Positions 53,096 through 62,857 of a stretch of 64,000 nt of DNA are shown piece after piece. The notes beneath the pieces were generated by a model. That model saw only the letters and a list, made by a program, of their open reading frames with translations. It made no database searches and had not been told where the DNA came from. Position 1 is the stretch's first letter. Every line of letters starts with the position of its first letter. The stretch comes from Camarhynchus parvulus (Eukaryota > Chordata > Aves > Passeriformes > Thraupidae), in contig NC_044577.1 in the NCBI RefSeq assembly GCF_901933205.1, positions 6,335,321 through 6,399,320 on the forward strand. Reading direction: 5' to 3'. The position numbers and the translations under genes are program-made.

Positions 53096-53640
53096 CAGAA
53101 GCTCTCCACTTTCTCTTCTGTCTCTCATTCCTGGTAAGAAAACACATTTTCTCAAGCTAACATTAATCTGAAAAATTCATCTCCATGAATATGGCAACCA
53201 TAGGATTTGCAGCAAGCCGTGAGCCCTTGCTGTCCCTCTGTCAGTGCCAGCACAGTGACAGCAGTGACACCGTTCTCAGGACACCGACCTGCAGCCTGGG
53301 GCAATCCTGACACCTGATGGCCGCTCCTGAAAGCGCCGACGGTCCCGGCACAGCCAGCACGGCACAGCAAACACTTACCTTGTGTCCAGCACGGAATTAA
53401 AACCCTGATTCAGCCTGGAATGACAATTGCTGCATTTTTTCCATATCAAGATTTGCCTGATCTCACACAGGGCTCATTGTGCATTTACACACTTTGCATT
53501 TCTCCTGGGGGTTAAGGAACAGAATCAGATCATTGAAAAACAATCACAGACATCAAACAAAATAACTTCATACTGGTCTTACCCATTGGTTGCTCGACAC
53601 TCTTTGAATGAGCCTATTCTATGGCTCAGAGATTAAATGG
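53096..53640. repeat. Array copy III, module g (GC-rich)
   Basis: High-identity partner of 50331-50880 at an offset of about 2.77 kb. The identity is patchy: a 141-bp exact block adjoins a block (around 53410-53451) with many differences. That pattern suggests gene conversion rather than one clean duplication. Confidence 0.85.
53379..53504 (-). ncRNA. Candidate non-coding exon, array copy III
   Basis: Same 126-bp length and same acceptor and donor words as 50600-50725, although the interior differs at a cluster of positions near the donor side. Keeping both splice motifs and the exact length despite interior change is mildly supportive of function. The third module-g relative at about 58.8-59.1 kb has lost the donor region. 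Confidence 0.35.
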
Positions 53641-53977
53641 AAAATGACAAATGCTTTCAGTTGCAGTGCATCCTCACCCAGAAGGCCCCATTGACACGAG
53701 TCAAGCCTTTCTAGACCCAACACCATCTTTTTTAGATGATTTCCTGAAAGAACACTTATTTCCACCTACAAGAACGCTAAAGAAATCTTTTGAAAGAAAA
53801 ATATCAGTAGTACCAGAACATGTCTCAAGCATCTGTAATGTCATTTATAAAGCACATTACACCAGGAAAACAACTGATTTCTAGAACATTGTTTTTGATA
53901 GATACACTGCTATTGCACGAGAAATAACATGGATTAAACAATGAGGAAAGTAGAATATTCCATTAGAGTTACAGGTT
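53641..53977. repeat. Array copy III, module h
   Basis: Aligns with 50881-51239 (landmarks CTAGACCCAACACCAT and TTTTTGATAGATACACTGCT). It is joined on the right to the tail of module b, not to module a, so module a has been lost here. Confidence 0.75.
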
Positions 53978-55464
53978 ACACAAATTCACACTCTCAAAAT
54001 ACCTCTAAGCACACCAAAAGAAAGCACATTTTAAATCAGAGCCTGATGGCTTATTCCAGTGTTTAAATATATTTGAAAACATTTTGTTTACATTGAGAAA
54101 GAGAAGTATAAATACACAAAGAGAAATTATTTCCCCATTTGGTTCAGAACATGTTTATAAACACACACCTGATACAAAAGTGTCAGAGCTAACACACACC
54201 TGCACAAAGTGCAAAAAAAAGCAAAAATCAGAGCTCCCATATCTTATGCTTAAACCTACCAGACAGCCACACTATCGGACAGGATTTAAAAGTACATCAA
54301 AGTCAAAGGTATTCTCTCCTTTCCTAAATCAGCTACAAGCCCTCAATATTCATCCCAATTCTTTGCAATGCTGAAAAGATTACAGAGCACCCAATGTCCA
54401 TGGATGTCCATGCTGCATAATTGGAGACACTGCTCATTTTCCTCAGTGAGTCTGCACCATTAATGGAATAATTCTGAGGTCTACAAACCATGCCCCACAC
54501 TTGCCATGTATAAGAATTTGACATTTCTTAAGGAATATTCTTATGAATTCTGTTTTTCTTCATGTACAGCTAGAGAATCATGTTCACTTCTCAAAAGATC
54601 TATTTCAGATACCATTTATTCCCAACTTACATCCAAAGAGTTTACATATAATTAACTTACAATTTCACTAAATAATTTCCACATTTACCTGGAAAACCAT
54701 TTACTGAAACTCTACTATAAATGTTACGTCTTTCACAGATTAAAATTAGCTACAAATACAGACTGTAATTTAGCTCAAATTTTCCTGTACAAAGAATGTA
54801 AAAGCAAGTACATCACGCATACAGTTCTCTCTAACTTTAGAAACCAAACCCAAATTCAAACCTTGTCACTGTAGCAGATGTGCCCCCCAGCACAGCACAT
54901 TTCCCCCATTTTTTGTCACTCTCTCTTCTTGATATTTTTGCTATTGTTTCCAAAATCCTTTCACACTGATTTGACCATTTAATTGGGATGTCACAGTACT
55001 GGTACCAAATTTCCCCTTCTGTACAAATAAATTCAACCTTTCCTATGAAGCCAGCATCACTTGGGTTTGTTTGCCAAAGAGTCACACCAAATATTTATAT
55101 TGAATTTTGAAGTATTGATCACAAGTACCCTGTCACCAAAGAAAGCCCTTTCTTAGACCAAGCACTCTTGTTCCCACAATAAAACAATTGCACAGAGCAA
55201 TAATACACAGCTCTGTATTAGCACAGCTCACTAAATGGTCCAGATATTTTACCTAATGATTTCATCTTTACCATTTACCAAACAATTTGTGTCACACACA
55301 GTACATGTCAATAAAATGTTATTATTTACAGTTACACAATGAGCACACCCAGAGAGGTGCCCTGCTGGCCTGGGCAGAGCATCCTGGTTCCCCACACACA
55401 CCAGTCCTGTGAGCTCTCACACAGCTCTTAATGCATTCCATAGAGGATAAAGCACCAGATAGAT
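53978..55464. repeat. Array copy IV, modules b(tail)-c-d-e
   Basis: Starts at the AATTCACACTCTCAAA word of module b's tail (matching 45900 and 57545). It then runs through module c (GAGCCTGATGGCTTATTC, GACAGGATTTAAAAGTACAT), d and e to the GGCCTGGGCAGAGCATCC landmark. An 82-codon minus-strand open frame (54837-55085) is the cleanest frame over module e; copies I-III carry stops or frameshifts there, so I regard it as chance or a relic. Confidence 0.85.
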
Positions 55465-56195
55465 CGAAACTTAACAATAAAACTTAACTAAACAATTTAT
55501 TTCGTAAATAAAGTTTAACACTACAACTATAAAATTATCTTAAAACAATTTATACATTTTAGTTATTACAATAATAATACTAATAACAATGCCTTATTTA
55601 CTTCAATATATATAATATATAACAATGTAACAAATATATAACAACATTTATACATTTTAGTTATTATGATATTACTACTAATAATACCTTATTTACTTCA
55701 ATATATATAACCAATAGTTAACAAATCCATTTGTACATTTTTAAATATTTTAGTTCATTCATTCCAAGTGTTATTTAATACAACTTACCTTTTGTATTGT
55801 TAAAAGTTGTTTGCCTAAACTGTAAGATATAATGTTAATTTTCTCAGAAAGTTAAAACAGTTCCAATTAAAACAGCTAAAATAAAACACAGACAAACAGC
55901 TATTCATGAGTAAAAAAGATGCAGTTTGTTACATCATCAATCTCATTGAAGGTTCTAGTCTTCATTACACTCTCTACTGTTTTTGTCTTCTACAAGTAAC
56001 ACAAAAGAATAGTAATAGCTATTAACACCAGACTGTTTTAAAGTTACTACTCTGTTTCCTTGATATATAAATATTTAAACCATATTATAATAACTTCCTC
56101 AAACTCTTACTACTGATATATTAATTACATAATGCAACTCTACTAATTTTGTAATAAACATTATTTATAAGCTTCATTTAAAAGCTAATTTTATC
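55465..56195. other. AT-rich insertion splitting modules e and f of copy IV
   Basis: In copy I the sequence continues directly from the GGATAAAGGATCAGA region into AAATTAGGAAATCATATGGT. In copy IV these two parts are separated by about 730 bp of very AT-rich DNA. The insert contains a 98-bp-period tandem duplication (55548 and 55646). I see no TG...CA ends, reading frame or clear target duplication, so its type is unknown. Confidence 0.6.
55548..55740. repeat. Imperfect tandem repeat, period about 98 bp
   Basis: Two copies share ATTTATACATTTTAGTTATT, then CTAATAA, then CTTATTTACTTCAATATATA. They lie inside the AT-rich insertion. Confidence 0.75.
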
Positions 56196-56655
56196 AGCTT
56201 CATAAATTGGGAAATCACGTGGTATTTAGACTAGGAACCTTTACAAAACACTTTTTTTAACCTTGATTTAGCAGAGTGAGCAGTTTAGCAGAGTTTAGCA
56301 GTTTCCCCCAATGCCCATAGCATTACTGAAATGCTTTCTTTGCAACACAGAATACTTCTACTGAGTCTAATATCTATCAGCTTATAAAAGGCAGTGCAAT
56401 GAAGACCTTCTAAATTAAACTCCAATGGCAATGAATGACCATCATGTTAAAAGCATTTGATTTTGCTGTTGCAATGACACTTAAACCAGGTTACTCAAAA
56501 AAGCTCTGGAACCAGGGGATGACAGTCTAAGATATGAACCTTAAATAAAAGCAACCATTTCATTCTTACCGTTAAGTAATAGTTTAAATTCCTACATAAC
56601 ATATCTGCTTTAGTTATTCTTTTATGTGTAGGAAAGGTTAGTAATTGTCCATGTC
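56196..56655. repeat. Array copy IV, module f
   Basis: Resumes at the GGGAAATCACGTGGTATTTA landmark (compare copy I near 48298). It runs through AAAAGGCAGTGCAATGAAGA and GCATTTGATTTTGCTG to TTTTATGTGTAGGAAAGG. Modules i, g and h are missing before module a. Confidence 0.8.
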
Positions 56656-57095
56656 TACATCATCTACAAAGAAACAAGTTGTTCTTTTAGGTCTGACAGC
56701 AAGTTGAGAGTTTTACATCCTGGTTTGCTCACAGGATAGCAGTGACTCACCCACCACAGCCCTGTTTGCAGAAGGGCTCCCCTGGCACAGCTGATCCTGC
56801 CAAGACCTTTTGGTGCCTCCAGAGCCTCCTCAGGGCTCCCCCTGCCCTCAGCCAGGAGGCTGCTCTGCCCAGGGCCCGGGCTCAGCACTGGGCACTCACC
56901 CCAAACACTGCCAGGAACCCACTGCTGCCACGGCACCCGCCTGGCACCACAAACACCCCCAGGGCAACAGCCCATTGTGAGCACACAAACAGCCTGGCAC
57001 CCCAAACATTCCCACCACTGCTGCCTCATGGCAACCAAGTGCACAACACAGAAATATCACTGCCATTATTTGCAGAACCACTGATATAGGCAATT
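56656..57095. repeat. Array copy IV, module a (GC-rich)
   Basis: Close partner of 51240-51660 at an offset of 5424 bp. The minus-strand 126-codon frame is intact here too (56664-57044). The acceptor-like word at its downstream edge changes from TTTCTTTCTAG to TTTCTTTGTAG, and the exon-side neighbour is different because module h is absent. Confidence 0.85.
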
Positions 57096-57580
57096 ATTGC
57101 TACCAAAGATAAAGATTCAACCAAACCCCCTTGGATTTCATTCTGCTGCCAACTTGCTCTCCATCTCTTCGTTACTCTCTGGATGCTCCTCTTCCATCTT
57201 TGTTTTCTTTTTCTGTATTAAGGGAAAAGGGGATGGCTTCTGGTTCATTAGGAGCATTTGCTGAGCTAATTTCCACAGAACAACTCATGATTATTGTCAC
57301 CTCAATCTTACAACACTGTAATGTGGCATCTCCAATCGAACATATTTGCTATCAACACTAATCTGCCCAGTGCACTTCACAACAATCAGATTAAGAAACC
57401 AGTATTAGATCTACTTGTTTTATCATTCCAATAGTGCGAAGAAAGAAGTCAGTTAAGAAGCTATCTGCTCAACAATTCATGTTCTATGTCAAGAGGAGAG
57501 GCATACTGCAGCTTACCTGGAAGGGTGGTTGCTGGTTACCCTAATTCAGACTCACAAGTAAGCTCTGAATGCTCCAAAAA
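57096..57580. repeat. Array copy V, module b
   Basis: Best-preserved module b, continuous with module a on its left. It aligns with 45430-45900 through TCATTCTGCTGCCAACTTGC, AGTATTAGATCTACTTGTTT-like and GAAGAAAGAAGTCAGTTAA words. No reading frame is conserved between the two copies. Confidence 0.8.
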
Positions 57581-58250
57581 CAAAACACATTTTAAATGTG
57601 AGCCTGATGGCTTGTTCAAATGTATCTGAAAAATATTTGTTTGCATTAAGAGAAGTATAAATACACTAAGAGAAAGGGAAATATGCACAATTTCTTTCCC
57701 CATCTGGTGCAGAATAGGTATATGAACATAGACCTGATACACAAGTATCATGTTTAATATACACAAGACAGTTGCCTGGATCAACCTGCACAAAAATGCA
57801 AATAAATATCAATTTCATGTTAGACCCCTCATCTTCTGTTTAAACCAACCAGATGCCCACACTATTGGATAGGATTTAAAAGCACATAAAAGACAAAGGT
57901 ATTCTTTCCTTTCTTAAGTCAGCTACAAGCCCTTGAGATTCATCCCAACTCTGTGCAATGCTGAAAGGACTGCAAAGTACTCAATATCCATGGATGTCCA
58001 TGCTGTGTAACTGGAGACACTGCTCACTTTCTTCAGTGAGGCTGCACCATTATTGGAATGATCCTGAAGTCCAGCAAACCATTTTCCCAGTCTTTCCATG
58101 TATCAAAATCTGACCTTTCTTACCTGATATTCTTCACATGAGTTCTGTTTTTTCTGCATTTACAGCTAAAATAATAATCATGTCTATGAAGATAACAACT
58201 ATTTCAGATACCATTTATTCCTTACTTAAATTCAAATAAAATCCTATAAA
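57581..58250. repeat. Array copy V, module c
   Basis: Aligns with 54030-54620 and partly with 48560-48980 (GAGCCTGATGGCTTGTTC, CACACTATTGGATAGGAT, GGAGACACTGCTCACTTTC). After the first words of module d it jumps to the last words of module f near 58250, so d-e-f are deleted in this copy. Confidence 0.8.
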
Positions 58251-59125
58251 TAAGACTGATTAATAATGTAAATGCCTAATCAAAGTACCTTATTTTTTCT
58301 TTTATGTTTAGGGAATTTTAACTTCAAATACACTTTTGAATTAGTAATATTCAATTCTATAGAGAGATTATAACTTTTTAGAATTCTTCTGTAGGCACAG
58401 AGCAAGCTCCAAGAACCCAAATCCAGATTAATACGTAGAGAGAACACTTAGAATACCACATCCTTGATTGAGCAGAGATACCAAATTCTGAGAGAACAAA
58501 CCGTTTAAAAGCAGCACCACATATTATAGCATTGCTGAGAAAATCCAGGCTAGCACACAGAGAACTCCCAGAAGGATGTTGGTGCTACCCTTATGCAAAT
58601 CCAGGCAAAATCACGCTCTTGTCTCTGGATTCAGCTCATCTCCACATCTCCTTACAGACACTAGTCCTGTCCCAGATACAAGTAAATGCTGGTGCAAGAA
58701 TATGACACTTGAAGAAGCCCCCCAGGGAGTAAAGTGCCGGTTTACATCCTTTTGGCTCTTCCTCATTAAATCTCTCCCCGAATCCTGTATTTGTCAAAAT
58801 TACTTTTTCACACTCTACATTATTTATATAACCAGAAGCACTCCACTTTCTTTTTTGTCCCTTGTTCCTGAAGTGGAAAGACCTTCTGTAAAGCTTAATT
58901 TCATTTTAAAGCTGATATACACGTACATGGCAACCATACATCTTTTCAGCACCTTGACTTACAACTTGTGAAACCATGTGAGCACTCTGTAAATAACAGC
59001 AGAGTTTGAGTGCACAAATTACACTGTTTCCTGGGACAGGCACCTGGAACGTGGGGCAATTGTGACACCTTATGGCTGTTCCTGTAACGACCTCGAATAT
59101 TTTAAGGGTAAACCGGTGGAAAAAA
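58251..59125. repeat. Array copy V, remnants of modules f(end)-i-g
   Basis: About 58300-58330 matches the end of f, 58340-58600 matches module i of copy II, and 58830-59110 is a diverged module g (ACCAGAAGCACTCCACTTTC, ATGGCAACCATA, GGGGCAATTGTGACACC). The exon-like part of g is missing. This is the oldest-looking copy of g. Confidence 0.65.
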
Positions 59126-59400
59126 GAGAGAGTTAGGGGTTTTGTGTTCTGGTTTGGTCACAGTGTATGAGTAACTCACCCACCACCACAGCCCTGTTTG
59201 CAGGAGAAGTTCCTCCGGACAGGCAATCCCACCAAAACCAGTTTGTGCCTCAAGAGCCTCCTCAGGACTCCCTCTCCCAGGAAGATGCTCTGCAGAGTGC
59301 CCTGAAAGAGCAGTCACCCCAAACATGCCCAGTAAGCCACGGCTGCCATAGCAACAGACTATGACCCCAAACATCCCCAGGAGAGCCAGGGACAGCACCT
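59126..59400. repeat. Array copy V, diverged module a
   Basis: Recognisable by ACTCACCCACCACCACAGCC, CCCTGTTTGCAG, AGAGCCTCCTCAGGACTCCC and CCCCAAACATCCCCAGG. On the minus strand a 98-codon frame keeps the register of the two close copies over its central part. It ends the array. Confidence 0.7.
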
Positions 59401-59894
59401 GAGTAGTCCCACAGCAATGTAAATGTGCTGGTGCCTCCTGGACTCATCATGATGGACTCAAATAAATCCAGTGCAGCCTCTCCTCAGGATGTCTTGCCTA
59501 TAAGCAAAAATTTAAAAAACCATACAGAAATTGACAAGCAAAATACCACAAAAATACTCACTTTCTACAGCATTTCCAGCACGGATTTAAGTCCTCTGCC
59601 AGTCCCCAAGAACACTACAAATAGCCTGCCTTACTCTCAGAATACAGATTTATCCATAATGTTCTTCAGGTGGCTCTCACCATTAGCCAGAATGTCTCCA
59701 GCTGACTTAAGTTAGGCTTTCTCCTATAAAACCCTCCACTGGAGATGGGGGCAGCTTGAGGGAAAGTGCAACGGTTTGGACAGGTCACCCTCCTTTTCTA
59801 AGCTAAGTTAGAGACAGCCTCTTGAAAGGAGAAGTGGACTTGTGCTGTCTTTGTTAGACCTTTTTCTAAGATATTTGAAATTTTATTTAGTTTA
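59401..59894. other. Non-coding spacer between array and CR1 remnant
   Basis: No array module, repeat family or gene recognised. A 96-codon plus-strand open frame (59425-59715) starts here but matches nothing I know and has no supporting splice sites. Confidence 0.5.
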
Positions 59895-60250
59895 ACAGAA
59901 TGAGTTATGTTGGAAAAGAGCCTTAAGGTCATTAAGTCCATTATTAAACTGAGTCCTGAAGTTCTGTATCTATACACTTTTCATATATTTTCAGGGAAGG
60001 TGATTTTCCTAGGCATCCTATTCCAGTGGGGAAGTTCTTTCAAATATTCAATTTAAACCTTCTTTGGCATATTGTGAGTCTGCCTTCTCTTGTCTGATTG
60101 CTTTTTTTTTGGGGGGGGGGGGGGGGAAGAAGAGATGAACCCCTCTGACTGAAACTTCTTCTCATGTAGCAGCAGAGGATGATAAGGCTCTTTGAGCTTT
60201 TTTTTTTCTTTCAGGCTAAACATTCCAGATTTCAAGAATCTTTGTCAGAG
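59895..60250 (-). mobile_element. CR1 LINE 3' fragment (reverse orientation)
   Basis: Reads as the antisense of a CR1 3' end: AGAATGAG..., TTGGAAAAGAGCCTTAAGG, TATTCCAGTGGGGAAG, AATTTAAACCTTC, GAAGAGATGAACCC, GATAAGGCTCTTTGAGC and TTTCAGGCTAAACA follow one another as in bird CR1 copies. Many substitutions mean it is old. Within it the usual short T/G word has become T9 followed by G16. CR1 moves by target-primed reverse transcription and most copies are 5'-truncated, as here. Confidence 0.8.
60102..60126. repeat. T9 G16 homopolymer junction
   Basis: Nine T followed directly by sixteen G, inside the CR1 fragment. A G16 run can form G-quadruplexes and is prone to slippage and sequencing error, so its exact length is doubtful. 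Confidence 0.9.
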
Positions 60251-61520
60251 GGCTAAAGCCTGAAAGTGTTGTTTCATCACAAATATGAAAACATGTAGCT
60301 GGGGAGATGAAGTGAATGTCCTTGCCTGTATTATTTAGATGCAAAATAAATATTAAGGTGAGTAGAGATCACAACTCTACAGCTGGTTTGACAGAGAAGG
60401 AAGGATCTGGAGACTTTGATTTTTGTTCCAATTTGGATGCAAGCAGCAGCTCTTTGGCTGTGTCTTTGTAGGCTCCTACTCAACTTTCTCACTTGGCAGA
60501 AATGTATGGTTTGTTTTTTGTTTGTGGGGAAGAACAGGAAAATGTATTAGACTGGGATTATTTTAGTTGTGGAAGATGCATGCACACCATGACGTTAGTA
60601 AAGCTCAATGAGCTCTTGGGCTGCTCACTTGTCATTTATTTAATTACTCATAAAGCAATCAGTGGTCATAAGGAATAGAGTAACAATCTTAATTTTTGAG
60701 GTATAGCAAGGGAGGTGGAAAAAAGTCAAGAAACTCGAGTTATGTTAAGCCTGATATTTCTCTGGTTACTTTGGATTTTTTAAATGAAATATTGTAGACA
60801 GTACTGACTTGTTTATGCTCATAAGTCTAGCCTCAGCTAGTTCTAAATCTAATGCTAGATGCAAATTAGAACCAAGTTGCATGAATTTCTAGAAACCAGA
60901 AATAAAATACTGTTCTTCAGGCTTGGATGGATTAATCTTTTAATTATGTGTTGTATTTATGATAATCTTCACGTTCTCTATTTTTTTCAGATCACATTGA
61001 AAGGAGACAACAACATGGGAATAATTTTTTCTTTAAATTGGAAGACACAGTGGCTTATGCCACAAATGAAATAAATTTCACAGGAGAAGAAAACATTATG
61101 GCCTGGCTCACCTTACAGTGGAATCACAGCGATGTTAGCAGGAGTGTGACTGACATAAGGCAGCAAGTTGTCCCAATAGCTCAAACAAAATGGGCTCATT
61201 TTTAGCCTGAATTCCTCCTGTGTCAGGCTCCCACCACTGTGTGCTGCTGTGTCTTTACTGATGGATCAAGAAATCATTAGTTATTACAAATCTGACTCAA
61301 TGTAAACCAGTATGCTTGACAATCAGGCAACCTCCTAATCCCTCCTCTGTCTCATGCCTCTTTGTGACTCTGAGCCCAAAAAGAAAATCTGGAATTGTTT
61401 CCAGCATTGTGCAGACTATGTAGATGGCAAACTGAAGAACCAAAGCATTCCATCCTTTTTGAGCACACAAGCAGTGATGTGTGCCAAATGGCTGGGATGG
61501 CTACTCGGCACTGTGAGGCC
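60251..61520. other. Non-coding DNA between the two CR1 fragments
   Basis: No gene or repeat family identified. Open frames up to 71 codons, none supported. GTTTTTTGTTTGTG-type words near 60510 are simple-sequence-like. Confidence 0.5.
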
Positions 61521-61780
61521 CAGAACGTTCCGAGTTGGAAGGGCCCTACAAGGATGACAGAATCACAGGGCTGGGAGGGACCTCAGAACATTATCCAGTC
61601 CAAGAACCCTGCCAGGACAGGGTCACCTGCAGCAGGTGACACAGGGACACATCCAGGTGGGTTTGGAATGTGCCCAGAGAAGCAGACTCCGTGCCCTCCC
61701 TGGGCAGCTGTTCCAGTGCTCTGCCACCCTCCATGAAGAGACTCTCCTCCTCTTGAGGTAAAACTCCTGGTGTGGGGATG
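61521..61780 (-). mobile_element. CR1 LINE 3' end(s), reverse orientation, probably two joined ends
   Basis: Antisense CR1 words in order: GAGTTGGAAGGGCCCTACAA, then AGAATCACAGGGCTGGGAGG, ACCTCAGAACATTATCCAGT, CCTCCCTGGGCAGCTGTTCC, AGTGCTCTGCCACCCTCC and TTGAGGTAAAACTCC. Two different 3'-end signatures (the TTGGAAGGG-type word) occur 40 bp apart, suggesting one CR1 inserted in or next to the end of another. It looks younger than the fragment at 59.9 kb. Confidence 0.85.
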
Positions 61781-61843
61781 CAACAGCCTGGTCAGAGAGA
61801 AGAAAACGGTCAGAGAGAAGAAAGTGTTTTCTCACACTGGACT

Positions 61844-62151
61844 TGTGAGACTTTTTAGGGAGTTGTAGAAAAATGATGGTAACTTGTTAGGATAAACAAT
61901 TTGCAGGTGGTGTTTTCCTACTCTGTTTTTCTGTTCTTCTCAAGGACTGTTTGTGAGAAAGATGTTTTTGTTAATTAGCCAATCAAGTAGAATGTGTTGA
62001 ATCTGTCTATAAAAGAGGATTTTTGTATTCAAGTCTCCTTCTCCTGCAAACCAGCCTTGGAGTGAATTTGTGCCATTTCTGGCTCAGAGGTGTGTGTTTT
62101 ACTTTATGCCATAAATACGGTTCATCACATCCCAACTCTTGGCCTGACACA
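61844..62151 (+). mobile_element. Solo LTR-like element (endogenous retrovirus remnant)
   Basis: Starts TGTGAG and ends TGACACA, so both ends carry TGTG/CACA inverted termini. Flanks are GGACT (61839-61843) and GGACA (62152-62156), a 5-bp target duplication with one mismatch. Inside, in plus orientation: CCAAT at 61979, TATAAAAG at 62008 and an ATAAA-type poly(A) signal near 62110. This is the order of U3-R-U5. No coding part is present. A 5-bp duplication fits ERVL- or ERV1-like families; family assignment is inference. Confidence 0.6.
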
Positions 62152-62310
62152 GGACATCTTGAACTCTGCCAGGCTTGGGGCTGTGAGCCCTTCCCTGGCG
62201 AGAGATGCCCATGCAAGCGGCTGAATTGGGATTTATTTATCACCTAATGGCTGTTTGTCCCCTAACATTTAATTGTCTGCTTTGTGGGTCCTTCAGGGTG
62301 CAGCAGATCC
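62152..62310. other. Spacer between the two LTR-like elements
   Basis: 160 bp without a recognised feature. It could alternatively be the 3' part of the left LTR if that element really ends later than 62151. Confidence 0.4.
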
Positions 62311-62424
62311 TGTTAAAAATGACCAGATAATATTGGTTTTTGCATTGATGTATTAGCTTTTGCACGTTATTATTGATTATAAGTATTCTTTTAGCTGCTT
62401 GTTAATATGATTTAATCAGCTTAA

Positions 62425-62510
62425 GTATTGCTCATAGAAATAGTAGTGTGATGAACAGAATATCTATGTATTGCTTATAGAAATAATAGTGTGGTGAATG
62501 CATGGTACTA
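62425..62510. repeat. 43-bp tandem duplication in the LTR U3 region
   Basis: Words GTATTGCTCATAGAAATAGT and GTATTGCTTATAGAAATAAT start 43 bp apart (62425 and 62468) and continue with AGTGTG(A/G)TGAA. Duplicated U3 blocks are common in retroviral LTRs, where they often act as enhancers. Confidence 0.8.
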
Positions 62511-62850
62511 TTGACCTTAGCAAAACATAAGATGTGAAAAGGCTTTTGTGTAACCAAGAACAATGTCAGGCCATTCACTGACTGACCCCTCCAAGTGATA
62601 AGATAACCATGACACAAACCAGAGGATAATTAGAGAATACCGTGTTAATTTTAAGGAGGACACACTAAATACTTATCCCAAGATGCAAAACAGCAGGATG
62701 GAGACACAAGAAATAAAATGTAGTGACCTGATGCACAAGATCTTATGGGAGCGTGAAGAAGCTAAACAAAGGAATTCCCAAAACCTCAGGAAGTTCGAAA
62801 GAATGTTTGAATAATGTATGAAACACGTGAATATGCATATGATGTAACTG

Positions 62851-62857
62851 TATAAAG
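62851..62857 (+). promoter_or_regulatory. TATA box of the second LTR-like element
   Basis: TATAAAG about 217 bp upstream of an AATAAA signal, in a block otherwise resembling a U3/R junction. Activity today is unknown. Confidence 0.5.

Noticed and set aside
54837..55085. 82-codon minus-strand open frame over module e of copy IV
   Set aside because: Copies I-III of the same module contain stops and indels that are not multiples of three; best explained as chance.
60190..60216. Strong splice-acceptor-like tract (T-run followed by CTTTCAG|G)
   Set aside because: It lies inside the reverse-oriented CR1 fragment, where this pyrimidine tract is part of the element, and no exon or donor follows.
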